From Pseudomonas sp. QS1027 (lineage in GTDB: Bacteria; Pseudomonadota; Gammaproteobacteria; Pseudomonadales; Pseudomonadaceae), in the NCBI RefSeq assembly GCF_002814235.1, contig NZ_PHSU01000003.1, forward strand, positions 372,001 to 436,000: a stretch of 64,000 nt of DNA, given 5' to 3'. Position 1 is the first letter of the stretch, and each line of letters opens with the position of its first letter. The notes below the pieces were generated by a model. It was not told the origin of the DNA and ran no database searches. It worked only from the letters and a program-made list of their open reading frames with translations. The position numbers and the translations under genes were made by a program. Shown here in pieces: positions 43,112-51,099 of the stretch.

Positions 43112-43543
43112 TTATTGCGCTTTTTGCGGTTGTTGCGCTTTCCAGGCTTTGAATTCGGTCCATTCGGCACGGCGCTCGGCCTGCTTTTTCTGCATTTCGT
43201 CGAAGGTCTTCTGCTGGTCAGGCGTCAGCAGGGCACGGATCTGGCCGTGGGTCTTCTGGCGTGCGGCATCCAGTTCGCCTTTGAAGGCTGCCTTGTCGGC
43301 AGGCGAGAGCTTTTCCAGATACTTGATGGCGATTGCCTTGCGATCATGGCGTTGTTCGCCAACCAGTTTGCGGATCTGCTGGCGCTGTTCCTTGGTCAGG
43401 TCCAGTTTCTGGAAGCCACCTTTGCCGTGATGCTGGCCGTGACCGTATTCCGGGCCGCCCATCGGGCCACCGTCTTGAGGCATGGCCATGGCCACGGTAG
43501 GGAGTGCAGCAGCGAACATCAGGGCGATAAGGGTCTTGCGCAT
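43112..43543 (-). CDS. Spy/CpxP family periplasmic chaperone
   Basis: 143-residue periplasmic protein: signal peptide (MRKTLIALMFAAALPTVAMA), Gly/Met/His-rich start, then the two LTxxQ motifs of the Spy/CpxP family, seen as LDLTKEQRQQIRKL and ALLTPDQQKTFDEM. Spy/CpxP bind unfolded proteins and CpxP damps the Cpx kinase. It lies between cpxR and cpxS; a CpxR-type box is about 80 bases upstream of its start. Confidence 0.9.
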   Translation of the reverse strand: MRKTLIALMFAAALPTVAMAMPQDGGPMGGPEYGHGQHHGKGGFQKLDLTKEQRQQIRKLVGEQRHDRKAIAIKYLEKLSPADKAAFKGELDAARQKTHGQIRALLTPDQQKTFDEMQKKQAERRAEWTEFKAWKAQQPQKAQ

Positions 43544-43624
43544 GGTGTTTCTCCTTGTCTCGATTCCGGTCAGTCCGGATGAGTACAGATTAAGGAGTTC
43601 AAGGTCAGCGGCGGTCAGGGGAGG

Positions 43625-43640
43625 GTAAAGCTTGGGTAAA
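43625..43640. promoter_or_regulatory. Putative CpxR box upstream of spy-like gene
   Basis: GTAAA-N6-GTAAA (43625-43629, 43636-43640), part of an 11-base direct repeat GGGTAAAGCTT / GGGTAAAGACG. It matches the CpxR consensus GTAAA-N5-GTAAA apart from one extra spacer base. It lies in the cpxR-spy gap, about 80 bases from the spy start. Confidence 0.65.
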
Positions 43641-43665
43641 GACGGTTTTGCCCTGGGTTGACACT

Positions 43666-43686
43666 TGCGGGAGCAGCGCTCCCGCA
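43666..43686. repeat. Hairpin after cpxR
   Basis: TGCGGGAGC / GCTCCCGCA with a three-base loop, ten bases beyond the cpxR stop on the minus strand. No T run follows on that strand, so it may attenuate read-through from cpxR into spy. Confidence 0.5.
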
Positions 43687-43696
43687 GGGCGGTGAA

Positions 43697-44374
43697 TCAC
43701 AGGCTGTAGTAGTAACCGCGGCTACGCAGGGCGACGATGCGCGGGCGGCCGTCCGGGTGTGGGCCGATCTTCTTGCGCAGGTTGCTCACGTGCATGTCCA
43801 GGCTGCGATCGTACAAGGTCAGCTTGCGGCCCAGGGCGATCTGCGCCAGTTCCTGTTTGTCCAGGGGCTCGCCGGGTTGTTGCAGCAGGGCTTCGAGCAG
43901 GCGGCTTTCGGAGACGGTCAGGGTGTAATCCTGCTGGTCGATGGTGACCACGCCACGCACCGGGCTGAAACACAGGTCGCCCAGTTCCATCTGGCTCGGG
44001 GTCGCGGTCGGGTGGCTGCGGCGCAGCACGGCGCGCAGGCGTGCGGTCAGTTCCCGGGGATCGCAGGGCTTGGCCAGATAATCATCGGCGCCCAGCTCCA
44101 GGCCGAGGATGCGGTCCAGGGGTTCGCCACGGGCCGAGAGCATCACCACCGGCAACTCCGGGTGATCGTTGCGCAACTGCTTGAGCAGTTCCAGGCCGCT
44201 GCCATCGGGCAGCATCACATCCAGCACCACGGCGGCCGGGGCGCTGTCCGCCAGGGCCTTGCGCGCGCTCTGGCCATCGTGGCAGGCGCGTACCTGGAAG
44301 CCTTCCTGGCTCAACCAACTGGTCAGGAGCTCACACAACTCCTGGTCATCGTCTATCAGTAACAGGTCGCTCAT
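43697..44374 (-). CDS. cpxR: Response regulator CpxR
   Basis: 225-residue OmpR-type response regulator: receiver with acidic D8-D10 and phosphoacceptor D52 (VVLDVMLPDGSG), Lys-switch in DDYLAKPCDPRELTARLRAV, and winged-helix DNA-binding domain (SESRLLEALLQQPGEPLDKQ ... DMHVSNLRKKIG). Partner of CpxS. It follows the coiled-coil membrane protein at 44407 by 32 bases, so the four minus-strand genes here could share transcription. Confidence 0.92.
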   Translation of the reverse strand: MSDLLLIDDDQELCELLTSWLSQEGFQVRACHDGQSARKALADSAPAAVVLDVMLPDGSGLELLKQLRNDHPELPVVMLSARGEPLDRILGLELGADDYLAKPCDPRELTARLRAVLRRSHPTATPSQMELGDLCFSPVRGVVTIDQQDYTLTVSESRLLEALLQQPGEPLDKQELAQIALGRKLTLYDRSLDMHVSNLRKKIGPHPDGRPRIVALRSRGYYYSL

Positions 44375-44406
44375 GACTCTCTCGATTACGGATCGCTAAT
44401 GGCCGC

Positions 44407-44817
44407 TCAATTCAGCCATTGCCGACGTTGTCTACGTCCGCCACTGGCGAAGATACCGCAGAGCAGGGCCAGGAGTGCAACTCCCCCGCCGGTGACAAAC
44501 CATTGCTGCTGATCGGTCAGCAGACGCGGTCCGGCACTGGCCTGGGCTTCCTTGAGTTGCAGCTTCAGGCGCTGGTTTTCCTGGCGCAGGCGGCTCAACT
44601 GGGCACTTTCGCGCTCGGCGTCGGCACTCTGTAATTGTTGTCTCAACTCTTCTCGTTGTCGCTCGCTTTCTTTCAAGCGTTGCTGCAAGTCGGTGATCTG
44701 GCCACCGGCACTCAAGGAGAGGGGGGTGGAGTTACTCGAACCCTGACTCTCTTCGGCGTGGGCGGCGGCCCCTATCGACAAGATGACCACTAGCAGCAAC
44801 AACGAACCCTGGCGCAT
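44407..44817 (-). CDS. Small exported coiled-coil membrane protein (PA3203-like)
   Basis: 136-residue protein: signal peptide (MRQGSLLLLVVILSIGAAAHA), a coiled coil (ITDLQQRLKESERQREELRQ and on, about 40-95), one C-terminal membrane helix (FVTGGGVALLALLCGIFASG) and a basic tail (RRQRRQWLN). This is the second half of the YgiM/TIGR04211 layout without its SH3 domain. Upstream neighbour of cpxR. Function unknown. Confidence 0.7.
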   Translation of the reverse strand: MRQGSLLLLVVILSIGAAAHAEESQGSSNSTPLSLSAGGQITDLQQRLKESERQREELRQQLQSADAERESAQLSRLRQENQRLKLQLKEAQASAGPRLLTDQQQWFVTGGGVALLALLCGIFASGGRRQRRQWLN

Positions 44818-44926
44818 CGCAAACTCCTGATTCCAATCGGCATTGGGCAGGTTGTCGGCTGCTGAACGAGAATAATGAGCGATTGGGCCACGATGAACCC
44901 TGAAGGTTCATCGCGAGGAGAACATT

Positions 44927-45226
44927 TTATGGCAGGACTTGCTTGAACGGCTTGACCAGCACCTGGGCATAGACCCCAGCGGCAACGTACGGATCGACTT
45001 CGGCCCAGGCTTGCGCCGCGCTCAGGCTGTCGAATTCGGCGACGACCAGACTGCCGCTGAAACCGGCAGCGCCCGGGTCGTTGCTGTCCACGGCCGGGTG
45101 CGGGCCGGCCAGGACCAGACGCCCTTGCGCCTGGAGCTGATGCAGCCGTTCCAGATGCGCCGGGCGCACGGACAGGCGTTTTTCCAGGGAGTTTTCGACG
45201 TCGGTGGCGATGATCGCGTAGAGCAT
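44927..45226 (-). CDS. yciI: YciI family protein
   Basis: 99-residue dimeric alpha/beta-barrel protein of the YciI family: [40 protein letters not shown] with the conserved His, and [20 protein letters not shown]. Usual companion of YciB. It begins one base after the yciB stop, so the two are coupled. Enzyme activity not established. Confidence 0.9.
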   Translation of the reverse strand: MLYAIIATDVENSLEKRLSVRPAHLERLHQLQAQGRLVLAGPHPAVDSNDPGAAGFSGSLVVAEFDSLSAAQAWAEVDPYVAAGVYAQVLVKPFKQVLP

Positions 45227-45227
45227 G

Positions 45228-45824
45228 TCAGTCCTCGGTTTTCGGGATGGTCGGGTCGGCGTCGTGCAGGTGGCGGGACAGGTAGATGCCCTGGCCGACC
45301 AGGAACAGCAGGGTCATGCCCAGGCTGCCAAATACTTTGAAGTCGACCCAGTACTGCTGGAAGGTGAACGCCACGAACAGGTTGGCGCCGCCACAGAACA
45401 GGAAAAACACGATCCAGGCCAGGTTCAGGCGGGTCCAGATCGGCTCGGGCAGGTTCAGGGCGTGACCCATGATGCGCTTGATCAGCAGGCGGTCACCGAT
45501 GAAGTGGCTGCCGGCAAAAGCCAGGGCGAACAGCCAGTTGACCACCGGGGCTTTCCACTTGAGGAAGGTTTCGCTGTGGAAGGCCAGGGTCAGGCTGCCG
45601 AAGACCAGGCAGGCGATCAGGGTCAGCCACTGGCTTTTTTCCAGTTTGCGATGGGTGATGAACAGGGCGCCGTAGACCACCAGGGAACTGATGATCAGCA
45701 TGGCCGTGGCGCTGTAGATACCGCCCACGGTCAGGCTGTGGCCGGCGATCTCCATGACCCGCGGTTCGATTTTGTAGACGATGAAGAACAGGAAGAGCGG
45801 GATGAAATCGATGAATTGTTTCAC
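45228..45824 (-). CDS. yciB: Inner membrane septation-related protein YciB
   Basis: 198-residue integral membrane protein with about five helices; involved in cell-envelope synthesis and septation (IspZ/YciB family). GTG start at 45824 gives the family N-terminus (V)[18 protein letters not shown]; the frame continues upstream without conservation. Typical parts include [16 protein letters not shown] and [18 protein letters not shown]. Divergent from the PHP-domain gene. Confidence 0.92.
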   Translation of the reverse strand: MKQFIDFIPLFLFFIVYKIEPRVMEIAGHSLTVGGIYSATAMLIISSLVVYGALFITHRKLEKSQWLTLIACLVFGSLTLAFHSETFLKWKAPVVNWLFALAFAGSHFIGDRLLIKRIMGHALNLPEPIWTRLNLAWIVFFLFCGGANLFVAFTFQQYWVDFKVFGSLGMTLLFLVGQGIYLSRHLHDADPTIPKTED

Positions 45825-45908
45825 AGTGGCAGCCAGAAGCAGGATGTGACGGCATAATAACAAACATCATTGCCAGCGAAAGCGCCGCCTAGAGGTTATT
45901 CAATCCCC

Positions 45909-46772
45909 GTGGAAATCGATCTGCACTGCCATAGCACGGCCTCCGACGGCGCTCTCGCGCCCGCGGTCCTGGTTGCCCGTGCGCACGAGAGAGGCGTGCG
46001 GGTCCTGGCCCTGACCGATCACGACACCCTCGAAGGCCTGGCCGAAGCCCGTACGGCGGCGGATGCGCTGGGGATGCGGCTGGTCAACGGCGTCGAGTTG
46101 TCCTGTACCTGGGGCGGCGCGACCATCCATGTGCTGGGCTACGGTTTCGACGTCAACGCACCGGCGCTGGTCGAGGCCATCGCCCGTTTGCACGAGGGCC
46201 GCTGGCTGCGTTCCGAGGAAATCAGCCGCAAGCTGGCGCTCAAGGGTATGCCCGGTGCACTGGAAGGTGCGCGGGCGATCCAGCAGGAGCTGGGTGATAG
46301 CGGCAATGCCCCGGCACGTCCGCATTTCGCCGACTTCCTGGTGCGTGCCGGTTTCGTCAAGGATCGCGCCGAAGCCTTCCGCAAGTGGCTGGGCGCGGGC
46401 AAGCTGGGGGACGTCAAGCTGCACTGGCCGACCCTGGAAGACACCGTCGGCACCCTGCGCGAGTCCGGGGCCTGGGTCAGTCTGGCTCACCCCTGGCACT
46501 ACGATTTCACCCGCAGCAAGCGCCGCAAGCTGATTGGCGACTATATTCAAGCAGGTGGCCACGCTATCGAGGTGGTCAATGGGCATCAACCCGCCGAGCA
46601 GGTAGGCAGTCTGGCGATCCTTGCCCGTGAGTTCGGGCTGCTGGTCAGTGCCGGCAGTGATTTCCATGGTCCTGGAGGCTGGTCCGAGATCGGTGAATAC
46701 CGTCCGGTCCCTGAAGATCTGCCGCCACTCTGGTGTCGCTTTAAACATGAGCAACTTACTGCCGTCGTCTGA
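45909..46772 (+). CDS. PHP domain phosphoesterase, RNase AM/YciV-like
   Basis: 287-residue metal-dependent phosphoesterase. HCHSTASDG, LTDHDTLEG, GVELSCTWGG, LAHPWHY and GSDFHGPG are PHP metal-site motifs. E. coli YciV (RNase AM) matures 5' ends of rRNA and degrades 3',5'-bisphosphonucleotides. GTG start at 45909 (MEIDLHCHS) is chosen because the motif must be near the N-terminus; no close ribosome site. The YciO gene follows by 13 bases. Confidence 0.88.
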   Translation: MEIDLHCHSTASDGALAPAVLVARAHERGVRVLALTDHDTLEGLAEARTAADALGMRLVNGVELSCTWGGATIHVLGYGFDVNAPALVEAIARLHEGRWLRSEEISRKLALKGMPGALEGARAIQQELGDSGNAPARPHFADFLVRAGFVKDRAEAFRKWLGAGKLGDVKLHWPTLEDTVGTLRESGAWVSLAHPWHYDFTRSKRRKLIGDYIQAGGHAIEVVNGHQPAEQVGSLAILAREFGLLVSAGSDFHGPGGWSEIGEYRPVPEDLPPLWCRFKHEQLTAVV

Positions 46773-46785
46773 ACAGGTAGAAAAT

Positions 46786-47415
46786 GTGAGTCAGTTTTTC
46801 CAAATACATCCGGAAAACCCACAGGCGCGCCTGATCAAACAGGCGGTGGAAATCATTCGCAAGGGTGGGGTGGTGATCTATCCCACCGATTCGTCCTATG
46901 CCATCGGTTGCCAGATCGGCGACAAGACGGCGGTCGAGCGGGTGCGCCGTTTGCGGCAGCTGGACGATAAGCACAACTTTGCGCTGATCTGCAGCGATCT
47001 GTCGCAGTTGGGGCTGTTCGCCAAGGTCGACACCGGCCTGTTTCGCCTGCTCAAGGCCCACACGCCGGGGCCTTACACCTTTATTTTGAATGCCACCCGG
47101 GAAGTCCCGCGGCTGTTGCTGCACCCGAAAAAACGTACCATCGGCCTGCGTATCCCCAGCCATCCGATTGCCCTGGCGCTACTGGAAGAGCTGGGCGAGC
47201 CGTTGATGAGCGTCAGCCTGATCATGCCCGGCGAGACCGATCCGATGATCGATCCCTACGAGATCCGCCAGTTGCTCGAGCATCAGGTCGACCTGATAAT
47301 CGACGGCGGTTTCGGCGGGATCAAGGCCTCGACGGTGATCAACCTGGCGGACGGCGAGCCGGAAGTGATCCGCGTGGGCTGTGGCGACCCCGCGCCGTTC
47401 ATGGTCGAGGCCTGA
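46786..47415 (+). CDS. yciO: L-threonylcarbamoyladenylate synthase-type protein YciO
   Basis: 209-residue Sua5/YciO/YrdC family protein. GTG start (MSQFFQIHPENPQ) with AGG eight bases upstream; the in-frame ATG at 46747 overlaps the previous gene. KGGVVIYPTDSSYAIGCQI and KRTIGLRIPSHPIALALLEE are family motifs. YrdC/Sua5 make the t6A intermediate; whether YciO does so in vivo is less clear. Followed directly by scpA. Confidence 0.9.
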   Translation: MSQFFQIHPENPQARLIKQAVEIIRKGGVVIYPTDSSYAIGCQIGDKTAVERVRRLRQLDDKHNFALICSDLSQLGLFAKVDTGLFRLLKAHTPGPYTFILNATREVPRLLLHPKKRTIGLRIPSHPIALALLEELGEPLMSVSLIMPGETDPMIDPYEIRQLLEHQVDLIIDGGFGGIKASTVINLADGEPEVIRVGCGDPAPFMVEA

Positions 47416-48234
47416 ATGTCCGCCGTGGAAAACGTCGATAGCCAGGCCGATGCCCAGCAGGAGTTGCCGTTCGCCCTGGTCTATGGCCAGGCGGTCACCC
47501 AGATGCCGCTGGACCTGTATATCCCGCCGGACGCCCTGGAAGTCTTCCTCGAAGCCTTCGAAGGTCCGCTGGATTTGCTGCTCTACCTGATCCGCAAGCA
47601 GAACATCGATATCCTCGACATCCCGGTGGCGGAAATCACCCGCCAGTACATGGGGTATGTCGAGCTGATGAAGTCGGTGCGCCTGGAGCTGGCCGCCGAG
47701 TACCTGGTGATGGCGGCGATGCTGGCCGAGATCAAGTCGCGGATGCTGTTGCCGCGTTCGGCCGAAATCGAGGCCGAAGAGGACGACCCACGGGCCGAAC
47801 TGATCCGCCGCCTGCAAGAGTACGAACGCTTCAAGAGCGCCGCCGAGGGCCTCGACACCTTGCCCCGGGTCGGTCGCGATGTACTGGTGCCCAAGCTCGA
47901 TGCCCCCGAGGCCCGGGCGCGCAAGTTGTTGCCGGACGTGAGCCTGGAAGAGGTGCTGATGTCCATGGCCGAGGTCCTGCGCCGTGGCGACCTGTTCGAA
48001 AGCCATCAGGTCAGTCGCGAGCAACTGTCGACCCGCGAACGCATGAGCGATGTGCTGGAGCGCCTCAAGGGCGGCGGTTTCGTGCCCTTTGTCGAGCTGT
48101 TTACCGCCGAGGAAGGACGGCTGGGGGTGGTGGTGACCTTTATGGCGATTCTCGAGCTGGTCAAGGAATCCCTGGTCGAACTGGTGCAGAATGAACCCTT
48201 TACGGCGATCCATGTGCGGGCGCGCGCTGAATAA
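47416..48234 (+). CDS. scpA: Segregation and condensation protein A
   Basis: 272-residue kleisin subunit of the SMC-ScpAB condensin. The conserved N-terminal SMC-binding start is seen as FEGPLDLLLYLIRKQNIDIL, then EYLVMAAMLAEIKSRMLLP; the C-terminal winged helix ends FTAIHVRARAE. Begins immediately after the yciO stop. scpB follows by 12 bases, so the three are one operon. MukBEF-type condensins also exist in Pseudomonas; this is the SMC type. Confidence 0.93.
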   Translation: MSAVENVDSQADAQQELPFALVYGQAVTQMPLDLYIPPDALEVFLEAFEGPLDLLLYLIRKQNIDILDIPVAEITRQYMGYVELMKSVRLELAAEYLVMAAMLAEIKSRMLLPRSAEIEAEEDDPRAELIRRLQEYERFKSAAEGLDTLPRVGRDVLVPKLDAPEARARKLLPDVSLEEVLMSMAEVLRRGDLFESHQVSREQLSTRERMSDVLERLKGGGFVPFVELFTAEEGRLGVVVTFMAILELVKESLVELVQNEPFTAIHVRARAE

Positions 48235-48246
48235 CGAGCACAATCC

Positions 48247-49290
48247 ATGAACCTGAGTGAACCCCGCGAGCTGGCCCCGCTGCTTGAAGCCTTTCTGTTG
48301 GCTTCGGGAAAGCCGCAATCCCTGGAACGGCTGTTCGAGCTGTTCGAGGAGGGCGAGCGACCTGAACCGCCGGTCTTCAAGAAAGCCCTGACGATCCTCG
48401 CCAAGTCCTGCGAGGGGCGGGCCTTCGAGCTGCGGGAGGTGGCTTCCGGTTATCGCCTGCAGGTGCGCGAGAAATTCGCCCCCTGGGTCGGACGGCTCTG
48501 GGAAGAACGTCCCCAGCGTTATTCCCGGGCGATGCTCGAGACCCTGGCGCTGATCGCCTATCGGCAGCCGATCACCCGCGGCGAGATCGAGGATGTGCGT
48601 GGCGTGGCGGTCAACAGCCAGATCGTCAAGACCTTGCTGGAGCGTGAGTGGATTCGGGTCGTCGGTTACCGTGAGGTGCCGGGCAAGCCGGCGATGTTCG
48701 CCACCACCAAGGCGTTTCTCGATCACTTCAACCTGAAGAACCTTGACGACCTGCCGCCCCTGGCCGAACTGCGGGAGATGGAGCCCGAGCCGATGTTCGA
48801 TGTCGAGGATGCGCCGGTGCCCGCGAGCCTGCAGGCCCTGGCCGATGCCAGTATCGATCCGGAGGATGCCGAGGCACCGAAGGAGGAAACCAGTTTCCAT
48901 ACCCTGTTGCTGGAGCTGGACTCCATGGAAGAGGGGATCAAGACCGACTTTGACGATCTGTTGCGTGACGGCGCGATGGCGCCGGCGGGCGAGTTGCTGC
49001 CCCCGGAGCCCGGGCTTGAAGGGACTGAGCCTGTTGAGCCCACAGTGGTGGTTGAGGCCGTCGAGGTCGACGAAGTACCGGAAGCAGAACCGGAAACAAT
49101 CGAAGAGCCCGAAGTGCCAGCAGCACCGGAGCCGGATCTCGTCGGCGCCCAGCAGGCCCGGGAACAGTTGCTCGCGGCGGTCGCGGCCCTCGACAAGGCC
49201 GCTGGCCGGCCGCCACTGACGGATGAAGAGGCCGAAGCGCTGGCACTGGCCGAGGCGATCGAACAGGAACGGCGCTTGCTCGAAGATTGA
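48247..49290 (+). CDS. scpB: Segregation and condensation protein B, extended
   Basis: 347-residue ScpB: two winged-helix domains in the first 185 residues (LLEAFLLASGKPQSLERLFE; TLALIAYRQPITRGEIEDVR; VVGYREVPGKPAMFATTKAF). An unusual acidic, Pro/Glu/Val-rich tail of about 150 residues (TVVVEAVEVDEVPEAEPETI) follows; typical ScpB is about 190-230 residues, though long tails are usual in Pseudomonas. In operon with scpA. Confidence 0.92.
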   Translation: MNLSEPRELAPLLEAFLLASGKPQSLERLFELFEEGERPEPPVFKKALTILAKSCEGRAFELREVASGYRLQVREKFAPWVGRLWEERPQRYSRAMLETLALIAYRQPITRGEIEDVRGVAVNSQIVKTLLEREWIRVVGYREVPGKPAMFATTKAFLDHFNLKNLDDLPPLAELREMEPEPMFDVEDAPVPASLQALADASIDPEDAEAPKEETSFHTLLLELDSMEEGIKTDFDDLLRDGAMAPAGELLPPEPGLEGTEPVEPTVVVEAVEVDEVPEAEPETIEEPEVPAAPEPDLVGAQQAREQLLAAVAALDKAAGRPPLTDEEAEALALAEAIEQERRLLED

Positions 49291-49415
49291 TCGCGAGAGT
49301 GCATAATGGCCAACATCGGCGTATGATTCGCGCCCCCGCGGCGATCCCTTCGCCCAGGCAACAGATTCAATTTCTTCAGGCCAAGGCCTGAATCGACACA
49401 CCGGGAGGTGCCCAG

Positions 49416-50621
49416 ATGAGTGATATCAAGCAGAAAGACGACCAGGAAATCGGCCCGGCAGGCGAAAAACTGCAGAAGGTCCTCGCCCGTATCGGCGTCG
49501 GCTCGCGCCGCGACGTGGAAGGCTGGATCAGCAAAGGCCGGATCAAGGTCAACGGCAAAGACGCCACCCTCGGCCAGCGCGTCGACATGCATGACGCCAT
49601 CACCATCGATGGCAAGGTGATCAAGCGCGAAGAGGCGTCCGAATCGGTTCGCCGTGTGATCATGTACAACAAACCCGACGGCGAAATCTGCACCCGTGAC
49701 GACCCGGAAGGCCGTCCGACCGTGTTCGACAAGCTGCCGCGTCCGAAAGAAGGCCGCTGGATCAATATCGGCCGCCTGGACATCAACACCACCGGCCTGC
49801 TGATGTTCACCACCGACGGTGAGCTGGCCAACCGCCTGATGCACCCGTCCTACGAAATGGACCGCGAGTACGCGGTCCGTGTCCGTGGTGAAGTGGACGA
49901 AGAGATGATTGCCCGGCTCAAGGCCGGCGTGATGCTCGAAGACGGCCCGGCGAAGTTCACCGATATCCAGGAAGCGCCTGGCGGTGAAGGTTTCAACCAT
50001 TGGTACCACTGCGTGGTGATGGAAGGTCGTAACCGCGAAGTACGTCGCCTGTGGGAATCCCAGGGGCTGGTGGTCAGCCGTCTGAAGCGCGTGCGTTTCG
50101 GTCCGGTGTTCCTCAATTCCGACCTGCCGATGGGCCGCTGGCGTGAAATGACCCAGTACGAGGTGGATGTCCTCAGTGCCGAGGTCGGCCTGACGCCGGT
50201 AGCGATGCCGCAGCTCAATGCCAAGAGCAAGGACAAGCTGGAGCGTATGCAGCGCAAGTCCTCCCGTCCGGTGGGCAAGAGCGAGCGTGTGCGGACCCTG
50301 CGTCCAGCCGCTGGCGCACCTGCCGAGCGCAGCGACCGCGAGCCACGGATCGAAGGCGAGCGTCCGGCCCGCAAGCCGGCACCGCGCCAGGACGGCGAGC
50401 GCGCACCGCGTGCTCCACGTCCGGCGGCCGGTCGTGGCGAGTCGACCCGTGGTACGCCAGTGGCGGATCGTCCGTCGGACAGCAAGCGTCCGGCCAAGCC
50501 GGCACCCAAGACCAAGCGTCCAAGCCTGGTTCTGGACAAGGACGCGCCGTCGGGCAAGCGTCGTGGCGCACCGGCCGGTTCTGGCCAGCGTCCGGGGTTT
50601 GGGCGTCGCAAGCCTGAGTAA
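49416..50621 (+). CDS. rluB: 23S rRNA pseudouridine synthase RluB
   Basis: 401-residue RsuA-family enzyme that makes pseudouridine 2605 in 23S rRNA. S4 domain (LQKVLARIGVGSRRDVEGWI, residues 19-38), catalytic Asp122 in GRLDINTTGLLMFT, and MEGRNREVRRLWESQGLVV. A basic Arg/Pro/Ala-rich tail of about 130 residues (from 265) is longer than in E. coli and likely binds rRNA. Ribosome site CGGGAGGTG. A strong terminator follows at 50651. Confidence 0.93.
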   Translation: MSDIKQKDDQEIGPAGEKLQKVLARIGVGSRRDVEGWISKGRIKVNGKDATLGQRVDMHDAITIDGKVIKREEASESVRRVIMYNKPDGEICTRDDPEGRPTVFDKLPRPKEGRWINIGRLDINTTGLLMFTTDGELANRLMHPSYEMDREYAVRVRGEVDEEMIARLKAGVMLEDGPAKFTDIQEAPGGEGFNHWYHCVVMEGRNREVRRLWESQGLVVSRLKRVRFGPVFLNSDLPMGRWREMTQYEVDVLSAEVGLTPVAMPQLNAKSKDKLERMQRKSSRPVGKSERVRTLRPAAGAPAERSDREPRIEGERPARKPAPRQDGERAPRAPRPAAGRGESTRGTPVADRPSDSKRPAKPAPKTKRPSLVLDKDAPSGKRRGAPAGSGQRPGFGRRKPE

Positions 50622-50650
50622 AACAGGCGCTTGAGCGCACCGCGAGACCC

Positions 50651-50691
50651 AAAACCCCATGACGAGCCAACGTCATGGGGTTTTGTTTTTT
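50651..50691 (+). terminator. Rho-independent terminator of rluB
   Basis: AAAACCCCATGACG (50651-50664) / CGTCATGGGGTTTT (50671-50684), a 14-bp perfect stem, then GTTTTTT. Confidence 0.95.
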
Positions 50692-50703
50692 GGGGGGATA
50701 TCA

Positions 50704-50966
50704 ATGTGCCTTCGGCACAACTGACCTGGCGTCATGAGTACCACGGCAACGGTCTGCAATCGGTCGCCAACTTTGCCGCCGATACCTCGGGCGCCACCAG
50801 CTTCACCAGTCCGGGCGCGAAAGCGATTGCCGACACCGGCGTGCTGGCGTTGGGCGTGACCCTGCTGCGCAGCGAAAACCTCAGCCTGGGGGCGAAGTAC
50901 ACCCTGGAAGCGGCGAGCGACTGCACCGCCAATACCGGTGATGTGCAGGTGCGCTGGAACTTCTGA
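50704..50966 (+). pseudogene. C-terminal remnant of an autotransporter beta-barrel
   Basis: An open stretch of about 85 codons without its own start or ribosome site. It reads as the last strands of an autotransporter translocator: AQLTWRHEYHGNGLQSV, TLLRSENLSLGAKYTLE, and the end VQVRWNF with terminal Phe. No upstream passenger remains; the rluB terminator is a few bases before. It keeps its own downstream hairpin (50990). Deleted gene. Confidence 0.75.
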
Positions 50967-50989
50967 TCCGCTACATTGCGCCTGTCAGC

Positions 50990-51025
50990 AAACGCCTGTT
51001 GTTCAGTGATGAACAATAGGCGTTT
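50990..51025 (+). terminator. Hairpin after autotransporter remnant
   Basis: AAACGCCTGTTGTTCA / TGAACAATAGGCGTTT with one G-T pair and a short loop, followed by a weak T-rich run (GTCCTT). Likely the terminator of the deleted autotransporter gene. Confidence 0.6.
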
Positions 51026-51099
51026 GTCCTTCGGTCGCAGCGGATGTGGACGAAAACCCGTTGCACAGAAGTCTCTACTCCCTATTTGAAGGCCCCTCC

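Noticed and set aside
47179..50660. Very long minus-strand frames (740 and 645 codons) over scpA, scpB and rluB
   Set aside because: Shadows of well-recognised + strand genes; no ribosome sites and low-complexity His/Gln/Leu content.
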